Shown here one piece after another: positions 10,747-22,475 of a stretch of 64,000 nucleotides of DNA. A model generated the notes under the pieces. That model did no database searches. It was not told where the DNA came from and worked only from the letters and a program-made list of their open reading frames with translations. Numbering within the stretch: position 1 is the first letter of the stretch; each line of letters starts with the position of its first letter. The position numbers and the translations under genes were made by a program. The stretch comes from Amoebophrya sp. A120 (lineage: Eukaryota > Sar > Dinophyceae > Syndiniales > Amoebophryaceae): the NCBI GenBank assembly GCA_905178155.1, contig CAJINV010000002.1, positions 5,017,709 through 5,081,708 of the forward strand, given 5' to 3'.

Positions 10747-13700
10747 CTACCGCGTCTTCTTCTCCTCAAAACCGGCGCTTCCAGACACTGAACTTTCCTC
10801 TTCCTCGTCTGCCCCGGTGTTCAGAACAACCCCAGCACCAGTCTTCGTTTGTTCCCCCCGCTTCTCGCAGACCATGAGCAAGACCTGAAACACGACCGCC
10901 GTGCTGAACATCAGCACCACCGCGTAGAAGCAGTGGGAGAAATCGCTGCCCGCGTGGCTGGTCAGTTTCGTCCCCACCACGACCAACAAATTCAACGGCA
11001 CCCGAAACACGTTGACCAGCCGCGACTGGTGTTCGTCGGGGTACAGCTCCGCGCGGATCGCGGCGCCGCACGCATTGTACATGCCGAGCGAGACTTCTAA
11101 CACCAGGAAAGAAATGAACACCGGCCAAAACTCGTAGCTGATCAGCGGGACGCACATGGAGAGCGCCGCGATGGCGTACACGAGGAGGGAAATTTTGCCG
11201 CTGCTGTTCAGCAGAGAGAACAAGAAGATAGTGGATGAGGAAGCGGCAGCACTCGCGTTCGCTCCCCTACTTTTCCTCTTCGCAGCAGCATTATCGACAT
11301 TCGTCCCGATCGCCGTGTATAAAATCCCCCCGAGCGTCATCGCCAGCATGAAGCACGCAAAGATTAAGCCCGTCGGAATTTTCTGCGAGTTCAAAACCAT
11401 CTGCATATTTGGCACCCACATGAACACGAAGGTGAAGACCCCGCCCTCGTAGAACGCCTGACTCAGGCCGAGGCAGAGGATGGTCGGCGTTTGCGCGATC
11501 AGCTCGCACGTGTCTTTCAAGTGTTGGAGCAGCGGCTTGTCTTCTGGTTTCGAAGCGTCGCTAGTTCTCGAACAAGATTTTGGCTTCTTAGTGTCCGCAG
11601 ATGTTGTTGAAAACTCCTCCAACTCGTACACCTCTCCTCCTGGTGTACCTTGACTCCGGGGACGAGGCTTGTACACCCATTCCTCCTCCCCGTCGCCCTG
11701 CTGCACCTCCAAGGCCGCGTTCTGACTGCTCCGCGCAGACGAGGTCCGGGTCAAGATATTGATCGCTGCTTCGCCCTCCGGGGTTCCATTCGGTCTGCCG
11801 CGACGACGGATGTTGGGGCCGGCAGTAGTGCCATGCAGTTCGTCGATAAAAGAGGAGGAACCTCCTGTAGTTGTACTCTTGTACACCGACGCAGGGGACG
11901 GGATATTTGGCGCCCGGGTTCCGTCGTGGCCGCCGGAAACGGTTTCTGTTGCGGTACTGAGGTACGAAACCGATTGCAGATCGTTGCTGACGTTCGCCGG
12001 GAAGGAGGAAGATCCTTGGTTAATCCCGTACGGCAGTACTCCTTGGGCGGCTGCTACAGCAGCGTGGTGCAGCTGCGCCGCAGCCCTTGTAGTTGTGTTT
12101 GTTCCCTGCAGGAAGTTCAGGTTCGTGCCTTGCGGGGGCTGTGGTCCTCCACCCTGAACTGCCATAGTTGTACCCGGACCACCTGCCAATCCGCGCGGCG
12201 TGTTTGCGTTACTCCCGAGCGGGCTGTTCGCATGATTCAACATCCCGTTGTTGTTGTTCGGTGGACTGGCAGCTCCACTACCGCCGCTCAGCACCGAGTG
12301 GTACGACGTGACCGAATTCTTCGACCCTCCCCTGCCGCCGCCCTGCCCGGAAAAGTGGCACTCGCGACGGCTCGCGCTGGTGTTGTAGAGGGAATTGGTT
12401 CCACCCCGTGCGGCCGACGATCGGTGTGCGGCAGTGGCCGTTCTGGCAGGATTATTCGCCGCAGCGACTGCGTGGGGATTGTTCGTTTCCCGCCGTGGTC
12501 CGCCGGCAGGTTGGAAGTTGTTTTGCACAACTCCTTCAAAATTCCCCGCGGCCGGGTCTTCCGGCCGTGCGCCGATCGGGGGGCGAGCAGGCGGAGCTGC
12601 AACCGCTGCCGGCGCCGCACGAAGATTTGTTCGTGGTCGTTGTTCAGCTGGAGCGTGATTCCCCTGATTTACTTGTCCTGCGTTCGCCTCGGACTGCGTG
12701 CTAGTTCTCCGTCTCGTCGCCCCGGACACCACCTGGGTGTTCCGGTGCCGGCTCGACGAACCTCCCGGGTGTTGAAAGCTCGGCGTTAGGCTCGTGCTCC
12801 TTCTTCGCGTCAGGTGTCTCTTGTGGTGCGCCGAGAGAAACGGGTTCTGCTTCGGGCTCGGGCACCCCCACGTGACGGACAGGGGCAGCGTTCGGGAGTT
12901 GCTGTTCGGTTCCTCGTCGCTCGTATCGGTCGTCGACGGATATGCATTGCAATTATATGTCTGCCGGGTCGGGACACAAACTGACTGCATTCATTACGCG
13001 GCCAGGCATAACAAGTTTTCGAGCGGTTCTGCAGTGAGCAAGGCGAATAAGTAGAAACAGAAGCTCGTTTGCAACACAGAAAAGCAGTGCTAATAGTTTC
13101 AAGCATGCATCATGTACAGAGTTCAGGAGTACGCTTGGAATTCAGCACTACAAGTCTTGCAACCTCCCAGACCCAGACATATTTGCATTCCATAACCGCT
13201 CGTCCTCGTCGATCTCGTTCGGTTTTTTCGTGGCAGAAGGGGGGTTCGGGAGTGTCGCGCCCGTGAGGTGATGCCCGGTCGCGGTCGTGGGGAGAGATAC
13301 AGACTTTGATGTTCTTTCCGCAGTTCTTGCATGAAGTTCCTCATCCGCGGATGAAACAACGCCGCCCAGCAGCGGCATCGTCTCTTCATAATTCCTCTCG
13401 CCTTCTGGCAAAGGAAGAGACATTTTTGGCGCTACCGGGATAGGAGCACCGCTTTCCTCGTTTTCGAGGTCGGGGTTGTGCTGACCCTGTAGGACCGACG
13501 CGCTCGCTATCGCCGCAGTACTATCAACCACCTGTGTTCCCTCGCGCTGTTCTACTTGTAAAGCAGATTCATTCCCTTGCTTATTCGCACTCTCCACAGC
13601 GGCAGGCACCCCGGAGGTGGTAAAACTACTAACCGTAGCTGCTCCACCTCCTCCTACAGAACTCTCCTTATCCTCTTCCCACAGAAAGAGGATCAACAGC

Positions 13701-14841
13701 AAACACACCACCGTCAGCGCGATTGCGAGCTGAAAGGGCCCGAGATCTCCCCGCTTGTCCGCCGCGATTTGCGCCAACAAGCCCCCGATGATCGCGACGA
13801 TTCCGTTCCCCGCGGACGCGATGGCGAAGGTCGCGTTCAAAGATTTTTCCGGGAACTTCCGTCTTCGATGCTCCGACACCATCCAGGCTTCGAACGCGGA
13901 AAAGAGGAGACTGGACGAGATCCCGGACAAAACGCGGCCGAAAAGTAGCAACGGGAAGTTGTTCACGTGTTCGATCAGGTTGATCACGATTTCGATCCAG
14001 CAGAAGAACAGACAGGCTTTTTTCCTCCCGTACAGATCCACGTACAGCCCCAGGTAGGTTCCTAACACGGCGGAAGACAGGAAGCCGGTGAGGAACAGGG
14101 TTCCCGTATCCACGCCATACTCGTCCTCGTACAGCGTGTACATATTCGTCCCTTGCAGCCAATCCGCGAGCATGATGGTCAAGTACACCGAGATATCCTG
14201 TGCAAAAGTATCGCACTCGTAGTAATTGCAGTCATGCATTACAAATTTTTTTCTGAAGCTAAATCCGCATTACAAATTTTTATTTCTAATGCTGAGCAAA
14301 TTTGTAATGCATTTATACGAGTACGATGCTTTTGCATTCCATACGAGAGGTACTTCAGCTGAAAGGTCCGGAAACTCGCCTTGTTCTTCTCCCGGCGGAG
14401 CTGCTTCTGCGTTTGCATGAAGTGAATTTGCTCCTCACGATCCGCGGTGCGGACGGCTTTATTCCCGTGGTCACTGTCGCAGCTCTGCTCACTGCTAGTA
14501 GTTTTTGAAGGAGAGTCGGATACTTTATTGTTCTTCTCGTGGTCGGGAAAAAATCCGGTTTTCGTGTTGTCATCGTCCTTAGTGATATCCCTGCCTCTGC
14601 TTGACCGCGACGCTTTCCGTTCTTCAGATGAGGTGGATGATTTGGAACCGGAGCTCGAGCTGTTGCTAGCTCTTCGTGCCGTGTACTTCGACAAGATTGC
14701 TACGAGGACGGTGAGAACGGCAATGGTCCGCAGCGCCCAGGGCGGCCACGGTTCCGCCGCGGCAAGACTTGCCGCGTCGGAGAGGTCCATAGCTTTCGAC
14801 TTCAGTACTACTTCGCTGTCTTTCTGAAGCTTCACCGCCAC
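10747..14841 (-). CDS. MFSD5: MFSD5-type major facilitator (molybdate-anion transporter family)
   Basis: Exons 14841-14344, 14188-13195 and 12935-10747 (each keeping one target-repeat copy) total 3681 nt, 1226 aa. After a short N-terminal helix and charged loop comes the family signature ADWLQGTNMYTLYEDEY, then MFS helices (GRVLSGISSSLLFSAFEAWM, GNGIVAIIGGLLAQIA). The second half resumes at QAFYEGGVFTFVFMWVP and ends with SLGMYNACGAAIRAELYPDE and VFRVPLNLLVVV, all typical of MFSD5/MOT2 proteins. The loop between the halves is grossly expanded to roughly 550 residues of Asn/Gly/Ser/Thr-rich low complexity. Two introner elements interrupt it. Likely a plasma- or endomembrane anion transporter; substrate is inferred from the family only. 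Typical relatives are 450-500 aa. Confidence 0.88.
12941..13194. mobile_element. Introner element, family A, diverged
   Basis: Right end carries the family core (CCAGACCCAGACATATTTGC), ending CCATA. The left end is a degenerate copy (TATGCATTGCAATTATATG, then TCTGCCGGGTCGGG). Flanking repeats ACGGA/ACCGC match at only three of five bases. Excision still restores the frame as ER/STTDTSDEE. Likely one of the older insertions. Confidence 0.75.
14194..14343. mobile_element. Introner element, family B
   Basis: 150 bp, starting TATCCTGTGCAAAAGTATCG and ending CGATGCTTTTGCATTCCATA; TSD CGAGA at 14189-14193 and 14344-14348. Excision joins KYLS to VYLTIMLADW in the transporter. A sister copy lies at 58571-58719 in the same plus-strand orientation but in a plus-strand gene. 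Confidence 0.92.
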
Positions 14842-15454
14842 ATTATAGGTTAGTTTTGTTTCCTCGACACGGGACTGTCGAGCTATTTTTATGGCTGCGT
14901 CCTTGTTCGCAGCTGCGTCAGATTTCTACTGTAACCAGTGAAGACGCGAAACATACCTACAACATACCGAAAAGCGCACTCAACTAACTACGGAGGAATC
15001 GTTTTCAGAAAAAATATGGGCAATTTTTATGACAGCTCATCAATAGGGCGGAATCATAAGTCAAGGATGGTGCTAGGGGTGCCTGGGGCGTGGAGTGGAT
15101 TTGACGTAAGTGCTTTCGGTTTATTTGCATTTTGGTCATGATCTATGAAGCGTTCAATGAAAAAGAACGAAAAAAAACCGAAACGATAGCCGTTTGTGGT
15201 TTGTAAAACAGTAAAGCGTTCTCCTCTCTCACGCCTGCTTTGCCTTTGTTGACCTCTTTCTCACAGATAGCGGTTGTAGAAAGCACCGACATCTTTCTGT
15301 CCTCAAACACACCGACAAGTTTAGAACGGTGGTGTGAACAAACAGGAATGGGGCGAGCATTTTGCCTATCAATCTAAATCTTCACTCGATTTCTTTCAGG
15401 TGACGTGACAACAAGAACTCGCAAGGCAAATTTTACGCATCACACAACTTCATC
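14842..15454. other. Intergenic, no gene seen
   Basis: Spacer between the start of the MFSD5-like gene and the stop codon of the amino acid transporter gene, both on the minus strand. AT-richer, no credible frame or repeat. Confidence 0.5.
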
Positions 15455-18400
15455 TCACTCAGCGGGCGTTCCTGTCCTGTTCTTCTTCTTTGTGCTCAGA
15501 GTACTGAACGATCCAGAGTGCGGCCCTGGTGATGTCCGTGCTTTTATTTCACCGGCATCTTCCTCATTCTCCTCTATCACAAACACATCCTCATCTGCAA
15601 GAAAACCACCACTACCGGTAGCTCCGTCTCTACTTCGGCCAAATCCCTCAAGTGCCTCTCCCGTCGTCGTAGCCGGCGTCGACTGATTCCGCCGGCTCAT
15701 CGCCAGTTTCGAATGGTGCCGGGAGTAAGAAAAAAAGAGGATCGACGCGAGAACCGCAAAAACCAATCCCTGCATCAGCGCGTGGCTCGGCAAACCGCAA
15801 ATTATGGATGTGTCAGGATCGAAATCGACAAAATCGAAAAATTTGTGGTGCATAAAATATAGGGCACGCGACGCCTGTATTGGGGAGCAGGCAAATGAGA
15901 CCGATTGTAAGCCTGTTTAGGGGTATGCAATGTGTTGCCAGAGTAGGATGACAGGAGCAGTCTGCTTTGCCCAAACAGCATGACAGACTGGATTTTGGTG
16001 GTCCCGAAATTTGTCATGCGCCACTTGGAAACTGAGGCTCCGACTGGCATCGATTTTGTGCATCACAAATTTTTCGATTTTCTCGATTTCGATTCTGACA
16101 CTTCCATACAAATCAGGTAGCAGTTACAGAGGATCGACACCAGCGCGGGAAAGGGCATGAAGGGAATGCGAAACTTGGTCTGCAGCTCTTCCTCCTGTTT
16201 GATTATGAAAGTGCACAACTCCCCCCCCCTCATTTGTATTGCATGACCAGCAATACAAGCGTCAGCAAGAATACAGGTTTTGCATGACAAATTTGCACAG
16301 GCGTGTGGTGCTATTTGGGCTGCCAGAATTTGCCATGCAAACAGTGCCAAACGCGGCCCAGGAGTGAGTTAGGCATTTTGCATGACAAATGAGGGGGAGG
16401 GGGGGGGGGTTGCGCACTCTCATATTGATCCGCTGCGTTCTTATCTTGTGCTCCAGCTTTTGCCTTGTAGTCGGCGGCGTCTGGTACAGCGGGTTTGTGC
16501 TCCTTCCGATAATAGACGGTGCGTCGGGTTGATGATGCGCGGTTCCATTTTTGCCGCTCATGTAGTAAGGAGAAGAAGAAGAAGATTTTTCGAGTTGCTC
16601 CGAAGTAGAGAGCAAGCTGCTTGAGTCGTCTCTACTTCTGTCCTGTTCTATCCGCGTGGACACCGTGCAGAAGTGCCATTTGTAGACCAAAACGACAACG
16701 CCGAGCAGGAGAATGACAAAACCAGCGCAAAAGACGAATAGATTGGAAGCTCCTTTGTTGTTTTTCATCACGTAATAGGCGTGCGAGAGCAACAGGCCTC
16801 CCGTGATGATCGCTAGCAGCGACGGAATGCAGGTGTCCGGGTTGGTGCCAAGACTTTCCTCTGCTGTCACGGTCTCGAAATCAGAGTCCCCGTCGCAGCC
16901 GGAAGAGATGTCTGCTGCGGCTTCACCCGTCCTCGAGAGGTCTTGAACTCCTCCTCCTGGTAGTGCCTGCTCCTCCATGCTAACCGCCCCTCCCGTCCCG
17001 TCCTGCTTCGGTGAGGCTGCACCCACCGCGGTGACGAGTTCGAGCTCTATCAAATGTAAAAATGTCTGGGTCTGGAAACTTGTGATGCTGAGTGGCGTAG
17101 CATGAGGAGGCCACAAGTGCTGGCTCAGCATGACAAACTTCTGAGCTTGTAGGTGTTGCTTATTCTGCATGACAAATCGCTTCGTCGCATGACAGAAAAG
17201 TGCGGCTCTGGGGCAACGTGCATGACAGATTTAAGAGTCATGCCAGACAAGCATGACAAACATGCATTCTTCCAGACCCAGACATTTTTACATTTGATAA
17301 GCTCCGTGGTTTTGCTAGTACTGCTCGGTGAAAAGCCGCGCCGGGTCCCCGTCGCGGATCTACTTCTGTGGTCACCTACCGCCATCAAAGCCGCCGCGTT
17401 ACTATCGTCCACAATTCTCGTCCTTTCAAACCGGAACCGCAGCTCCACCGCTCCCGCGGCGACCAGCTACCAACTGCAAAAGTGTCTGGGTCTGGAAGAG
17501 TGCCAGACTTGTCATGCAGGTTTTCCATGGCCCATGAGGTCTGGCATGCAGGACATGGCATGACAGATTCTGTGAGAGTTCTATTATGCCTATCCTGCAT
17601 GAGAAACTGCCTCTCGATTAGGTCAAAAGTGCACAGCTTTTGGTAATCATGCAACACAGAATCAATTTTACATGATTCAGATTTAGCATGACAAGTTGCT
17701 TTGTTCCAGACCGAGACACTTTTGCATTTGATACCAGCGTGAACCCGACCAACGCGCCGAGCGACACGAAGTCCGCGAGGAGCTCGAATTCTAAAAATCC
17801 GCCAAACACCGCGGCGATTACGGTCGAGAAGATGACCGCGAATCTGGGAACCGTTCCCTCGTTTTCGTCGGTATTGCTGTCACCATTTGCTCCTCCGCTT
17901 CTTAGACCAAACTTCCCGGGTATCAGCCCGTCCTCCGCCATCCGGTATAAAATTCGCGGGTTCGCCACGATGCAGGCCAGCACCGTCGACAAGGTGTTGC
18001 CCAGTGCGCCAACCGAGATCACGCTGGTGATCACTTGCGGCGCCCCCCGGAGGCGAAACGCGTGGGCGAGGGGCGCCTTGGTGTCCACGTTCTCGTTGGT
18101 TTGCACCATGGAGGCGAAAACGAGGGAGACGGAGACGTAGAGGGTGCAGGAAACGAAGATGGTCAGTACGATGGCGTTCGGGATTACCCGGTTCGGATTG
18201 ATCGCTTCTTCGGCTAAAGTGGTCACCATGTCGAATCCGAGAAAGGCGAAAAACACCAGCGACGCGCCGCGTAAGACCCCGCGAAACCCGTTCTTCAGGA
18301 AAGGCTCTTCTTCGGGTTGGGGTTTTGCTGTTTCTCGTGTCGACGAGGAAATTTTTCTTGTTGCGGACGGTTGTAGTGGTGCGGATGATGCTGATTGTTC

Positions 18401-19984
18401 TCGCCGGCTATTTATTTTCGCCGGTCCACGACCCAACAGAAGTTTTCTTAGCTTTCTTCCCGGCAAGTCCTTCGGGCTTTTTGGCATAGGCTTTTCCTTC
18501 GGTAGCATCGACCCCTCGACTCTATCGCTTTCTCCACTATTTTTGTTTGTCCCCTTGCTGCGGCTCTCGTTTTTGTCTTCCCGGTACCGCGCCGCAGAGG
18601 CCGGTAGGTTGAAGTTGTGATAGGAACTCGACGCAGGTGTTGCTGACGGAATGCTACCTGACGTAGTTGGCCGCCCACCAACATTCATCGTGCTCGTCGT
18701 CGGAACAACTGCCTCGCGACCCGCCGACGTCGACCCGGTACTATCCACCAGCGGATGAGTGAAGCACAGGAGCGCCCCGGCGCAAATGAAGAAGAAGACG
18801 ATGCCGATGTTGAAAATCTGCACGACACCGTTGAAAGCCGCCGGTACGCCTTTCAGATTGATCACCCCAAGAATTAGAATCAGCAAGCAGGAGATATAAC
18901 CTGCTCCGGTGTTACAACCTCAAGCGTTACAATAGAATATGGAAATCTGTGATGCAAGTGCATGATCTACCCCACTCCCACAGGATTGCGCATGACAAGT
19001 TCCGGAGTCCCAAACCGAACTACAATCTGGCGAAATTTGTATTGCAGAAAGCGGAATGCTGTCCGAGTCTGTCATGCACATGCTCGTCACGCAATGCAAA
19101 ATCCAGACTCTATTGTAACGTTTGAGATTGTAACGCTTGAGCAGGTCATAGGAGATCAGGGAGAGGGAGAGTCCCGTGTCGTAGCCGTCTGTTGTTGAGA
19201 CCGGGTGATCGAAGAGCCAGGGGTAGTGTTCCACAAAATTTTTACTGCTCTTCGACGTTATGGCTGGTGTTCCGGTCGTTTGCCCAACCATTGTAGGACT
19301 AGTAGTCCTCTGACTGCCTCCTGGTGCAACGTAACTACTACGCGGTGCTGAAGATGGTGCTTCTAAAAGGGTGTCGACCAACAGTCTTTTCAGGTAGTTT
19401 GTGAACGACCGCGCCACCGCCGCGGTGCTCACGATGTTGCCGAGGACGATGAGCCCGCCGGTTTGGAACGCCGCGTATTCGCCGAACACGGCGTACACGT
19501 AGGAATACGCGCTGCCCGCCGTCGGAATCCGTGTGGCCATCTCCGCGTAGGACAGGCCGCTGCCGAGACAGCCCAGCGCCGCCACGACGAAGGAGAGAAA
19601 CACGGACTTCACGCCGGTCAACTTCGCCGCCACGCCGAGGGACACGAAAATCCCGGCGCCAATGGTACATCCGAGACCGAAGCCCACGAGGTCGAAGAGG
19701 GTCAGGGTGCGCTTCAGTTTGTTTTGCGAGTCCAGTTGTCCGGGTGCTCCTGCATTTGGTCCAGTTGCGGCCGTTGTTGTAGTACTTGAGTCGGGTACTT
19801 GAAGAACAAACTTCTGCGGCGTCAGCTGCTGCGCGGGAGGAAAACTGCCCCGTGTGTCGCGGTCCCGATTTGATGACTCAGCGCCGGTTGCCCGGCAAGT
19901 CGTCGCTTTGTGCCGTTGCACGAGCTGTGGGACCTCCTTGCAGCGGCGAATCGCGTCGCGCCAGCTGCTCGCGTCCCGATCCAT
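15455..19984 (-). CDS. Cationic amino acid transporter (CAT/SLC7 type, APC superfamily)
   Basis: Six exons (19984-19151, 18889-17734, 17462-17300, 17042-16425, 16198-16109, 15797-15455) separated by five introner elements total 3204 nt, 1067 aa. The APC signature is clear: LTLFDLVGFGLGCTIGAGIF with helix-1 GAGIF, then GLSYAEMATRIPTAGSAYSY and YVYAVFGEYAAFQTG. Later segments LAGVINLKG-like (ILGVINLKGVPAAFN), FFAFLGFDMVTTLAEEA, AEEAINPNRVIPNAI and GNTLSTVLACIVANPRILYRMAEDG are hallmarks of CAT proteins. Long low-complexity inserts and three or more hydrophobic segments follow, ending LVFAVLASILFFSY and a polar tail. Predicted role is uptake of basic amino acids across a membrane; substrate range is family inference. 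It is the last minus-strand gene before the strand switch. Confidence 0.9.
15803..16108. mobile_element. Introner element, family C
   Basis: 306 bp, TIRs starting TATGGATGTGTCAGGATCGA, ending CTGACACTTCCATA; TSD CAAAT at 15798-15802 and 16109-16113. Excision gives CYLI/CGLPSH. Copies at 28685 and 56177 share the interior and the same plus-strand orientation, though those hosts are on the plus strand. Confidence 0.94.
16204..16424. mobile_element. Introner element, family D with C-tract TIRs
   Basis: TIRs start TATGAAAGTGCACAACT and continue into C/G homopolymers then CTCATTTGT; right end mirrors this as GCGCACTCTCATA. TSD TTGAT at 16199-16203 and 16425-16429. Excision joins RTQRI to KQEEELQTKF. 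A related element lies at 63018-63269. Confidence 0.9.
17048..17299. mobile_element. Introner element, family A
   Basis: 252 bp; TIRs TATCAAATGTAAAAATGTCT on both sides. TSD AGCTC at 17043-17047 and 17300-17304. Excision from the minus strand gives KTTEL/ELVTAVG. Confidence 0.94.
17468..17733. mobile_element. Introner element, family A variant
   Basis: 266 bp; left end TACCAACTGCAAAAGTGTCT, right end AGACACTTTTGCATTTGATA. TSD CCAGC at 17463-17467 and 17734-17738. Excision gives GFTLV/AAGAVELRF. The interior resembles 29080-29340. Confidence 0.93.
18895..19150. mobile_element. Introner element, family E
   Basis: 256 bp; ends TATAACCTGCTC and GAGCAGGTCATA, each followed inward by tandem xCAAxCGTTACAA units. 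TSD GGAGA at 18890-18894 and 19151-19155. Excision gives LSLIS/CLLILILGV. Sister copy at 58767-59018. Confidence 0.93.
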
Positions 19985-20640
19985 CGCGAGGGCGGAGGCC
20001 GAGCCGCACTAGTGTCGAGAGATCACGCCCGGCCGGTTTTTTTCCGGTGCACGGAAAGCCCCGCGCAGTTATTCTTCTTCATTGGTTCATGGGCAAGGCT
20101 ACTGGCTCGCCGCACACCGATGCGGCTTCGCGCACCGGTGCAGTTAATCCAAGGAGAAGATCTACTACGCACAAGCGACCTGTCAGTTGCGGGAACTAAA
20201 GCTCGACGCCCGCGAAACAAGAAAGCGACACGAAGCGAAATCACAAGAACAATATAGCAATGTGCCCACTGTGCGCGGGCGGCAGACACGGAGCGGGCAG
20301 AACTGTCGCAGACCGGGCACCACCGGCGTTCGGGGGCACGTTGCGTGCGAGCCCGCCAAATCTTGGGCGGGCTGCTACCACGCGCGGCACCGTAAGACAC
20401 AGCACTTCGCTATTGTGCATGTAAACTTTAGTTGGGCGGTATTGCGGAGCGCCATGCAGGAAGGTAATGCGGTGGGTGGGCGCGCATGCAGGAAGGCGGA
20501 GCGCCGCACCGCCGCGGGGGCGCTGCAAGCCTGCCGCCCGTCGAAGGACGCGAACAGACGGACGTCACCAGGCGGCGCCCACTGGACCATCCGAGTGCGA
20601 TCATCCGCCAACTGTGCTGCTCATCTTGGTATGTTGTCCC
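19985..20640. other. 5' flank of CAT gene, moderately GC-rich
   Basis: GC-rich sequence upstream of the last minus-strand gene. Several frames are open on both strands, none with a recognisable domain. It forms the left margin of the strand-switch region. Confidence 0.45.
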
Positions 20641-20664
20641 ATTATAAATAGGCCCAGTGTAATT

Positions 20665-21060
20665 ACAGGAGATCAGATCGCGACCTTCTCCTGATCAAGA
20701 TGCATGGATCGCGATTCTCGGAAGCCCAGTTGTGATTTTTTACCCCCAAGGACACCAGGACCGCCGTTCTGGGTGGTTGGATTGACATTCTTTGTCGCTG
20801 TGAGTCCTGATATTACAATGCATGACAGTCAAATTGGTTTTCTTGCAAGTTAGGAGCGCCTTGACGCAAAAAATTGGAAGCCGGTGGCCTGACCAGGTAA
20901 AATCTCAAAAGCTGGAGGCCCGGCCGCACAAAATCTTGCGAGCTGGCTGCCCCATCGCACAAAATCTTTGAAGGCCGCGCCTTCCAAGATTTTCTGCGGC
21001 CGGGCCTCCACCTTTCGAGATTTTACCTCTCTAAATCTTGTAAGCGAGTGGGCCTACTGC
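20665..21060. repeat. Degenerate short repeats, left side of strand switch
   Basis: 20665-20750 holds GATCGCGAxxTTCTC-type units with GGATCGCGATTCTCGGAAGC. 20860-21060 holds units of about 50 bp built on GCACAAAATCTT(G)CGAGCTGG. Both kinds recur in the same orientation at 22680-23330, on the far side of the inverted-repeat block. Confidence 0.65.
20895..21028. repeat. Imperfect palindrome, ~42-bp arms
   Basis: Left arm 20895-20936 begins AGGTAAAATCTC and includes TGGAGGCCCGGCCGCA. The right arm, 20987-21028, is its near-complement and ends GAGATTTTACCT. The ~50-bp loop contains a second small stem, AAGGCCGCGCCTT. Could extrude as a cruciform. Confidence 0.7.
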
Positions 21061-21767
21061 GCAAAATGTTCAGCAGTGGCGCCTCTAAATTGCAGAATTG
21101 CGCTAAATGGTGGCCGTACAGCAAAAAGTCTCTGAAACTGGAGTAACAATTGGGGCCTATGGCATGCGTGAGCGTGCACATTTGACCCATGTTGCGCCTG
21201 TAATGCGTAGTAGATGGCGTCGTGGTTGAACTCAACCTCCGCCATCATCTTGGACCAGCGGGCTAGCTTCGGGAGGAACTTTGCCATTGCCTCCGTCTTC
21301 GGATCGAGGATGGGCATGGCCTCGCTGATCTGTTCCGCCTTTATCACGTCCTGCGGCGACAGCCCCTTGCCGCTCGGCGTAGGAAGGGCGGCCCACTCCT
21401 CCAGCATGGCCAAAACCGCAGTTCCCGCCTCGCAGTCCGCTGCGGAAATCTCGTCGGTGACCTTGTCCCGCAAGGCCATTCCCGTGCGCCTTTTCGAAAA
21501 CGCAGTCGCGGAGCTGACCCCGCTCACCGCACTGCTTGCGGGTTTTCCTTCGTCCTTCTCGGTCGGGGTAGGGGTGGCGGTGTTCATCTTTTCCAGCATC
21601 TGCGCCATCATCTCGCCCTGCTTCGCAACCGCATCTGCCAGTGTGCCCATCGACGTCGCCAAAGACGCAAGGCTTGCCGCTTGGGCGTTGCTGTGCAGGG
21701 AGGAAATCTCGCTGCTGGCATCGCCTTCTCCGTCCCGCCCCTTGCTGCCTTTTCGCTTCTTCGCCAT
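21054..21767 (-). CDS. ORF inside the strand-switch repeat block, unknown
   Basis: From 21767 the frame reads MAKKRKGSKGRDGEGDASSE, then a helical Ala/Ser/Met-rich stretch (LASLATSMGTLADAVAKQGE), a Thr/Pro linker and a compact part (DKVTDEISAADCEAGTAVLA ... KFLPKLARWSKMMAEVEFNH). The last ~50 codons run through the 61-bp inverted-repeat arm and look non-coding. An upstream ATG at 21845 adds 26 residues. Codon use and composition before 21214 look like real coding sequence, so it may be a remnant or the cargo of a mobile element. No transposase, reverse transcriptase or integrase motif is visible. Confidence 0.4.
   Translation of the reverse strand: MAKKRKGSKGRDGEGDASSEISSLHSNAQAASLASLATSMGTLADAVAKQGEMMAQMLEKMNTATPTPTEKDEGKPASSAVSGVSSATAFSKRRTGMALRDKVTDEISAADCEAGTAVLAMLEEWAALPTPSGKGLSPQDVIKAEQISEAMPILDPKTEAMAKFLPKLARWSKMMAEVEFNHDAIYYALQAQHGSNVHAHACHRPQLLLQFQRLFAVRPPFSAILQFRGATAEHFAQ
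21150..21210. repeat. 61-bp inverted repeat, arm 1
   Basis: Reads TTGGGGCCTATGGCATGCGT on the plus strand and ends TAATGCGTAG. It is the exact reverse complement, over 61 bases, of 22476-22536. The two arms enclose about 1.27 kb including most of the internal ORF. Confidence 0.9.
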
Positions 21768-22201
21768 GATCGCTTCGCGTCGCACCCGCGGGTTGGGAAA
21801 GTTGAAGACAGAGGCGCCCCGTAGTGGTGTTTTGTTGCTTCGCACGTTGCTACGGTGATGATGTAGCCTCTAGAGTCGGAAGGTAGTGATGTCCGGATAT
21901 CCACCGCGTTTCGAGTTCCCCCGAACCAGTTTCGCGGTGCTAGTGCCTTTTCGACCGCTCGCCACCCTCGCGCCCTATCGGAATGGCCGCAAGGTCGGTT
22001 TTTGGCGTTCCTACCACCGGACTTCCGCACTTCCTGCTTGCCGCGGAGCGTGGTCCGCGCACTTACCGTCGTCCTAGAAGCGTGGAAGACGGTAAATAGC
22101 TCCTAATGGAGAAGCCGCCGCGACGAAGCCCAGCAGCGTCGCGTCGTCTGGAATAGCTTAGGGAGAGAAGAAGCCCCGAAGCGCTCAACGGGGTTACGGC
22201 A

Positions 22202-22317
22202 CCATGTTAGATCGATCCAGAACACAGAACGAAATACGAGCCACCCACGTAGCCACACGCGGGGCAGAACCAGACAAAGATAGTAGAAACCAACCTAGAG
22301 AAGGCCAGCCACGTCCA
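22202..22317. repeat. 116-bp inverted repeat, arm A
   Basis: Begins CCATGTTAGATCGATCCAGA and ends GGCCAGCCACGTCCA. As far as I can read, it is identical to the reverse complement of 22553-22668. The spacer is 235 bp. Confidence 0.9.
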
Positions 22318-22475
22318 TCGTCAAGCCAGTAGCATGGTGTTTAGGTCTCTCAACGATCTACAGAGCCCCGACAGCAACGAACTACGAACGTACGAGCCTG
22401 GTGCTCTCCTCCTCTCCCTCTCTCCCCCTGGCGTTCTCTCAAGTGTCCGAGCCCGAGCCCTAGCGGCTGTAAATT

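Noticed and set aside
12701-12952. Acidic 83-codon frame overlapping the MFSD5-like exon
   Set aside because: The 747-codon frame continues in phase with the transporter after element excision; the shorter frame does not.
16216-16417. Family D borders set at the C-tract with TGCRCA as repeat
   Set aside because: The inverted match extends outward to TATGAAAG/CTCTCATA with a perfect TTGAT duplication, and gives the same frame.
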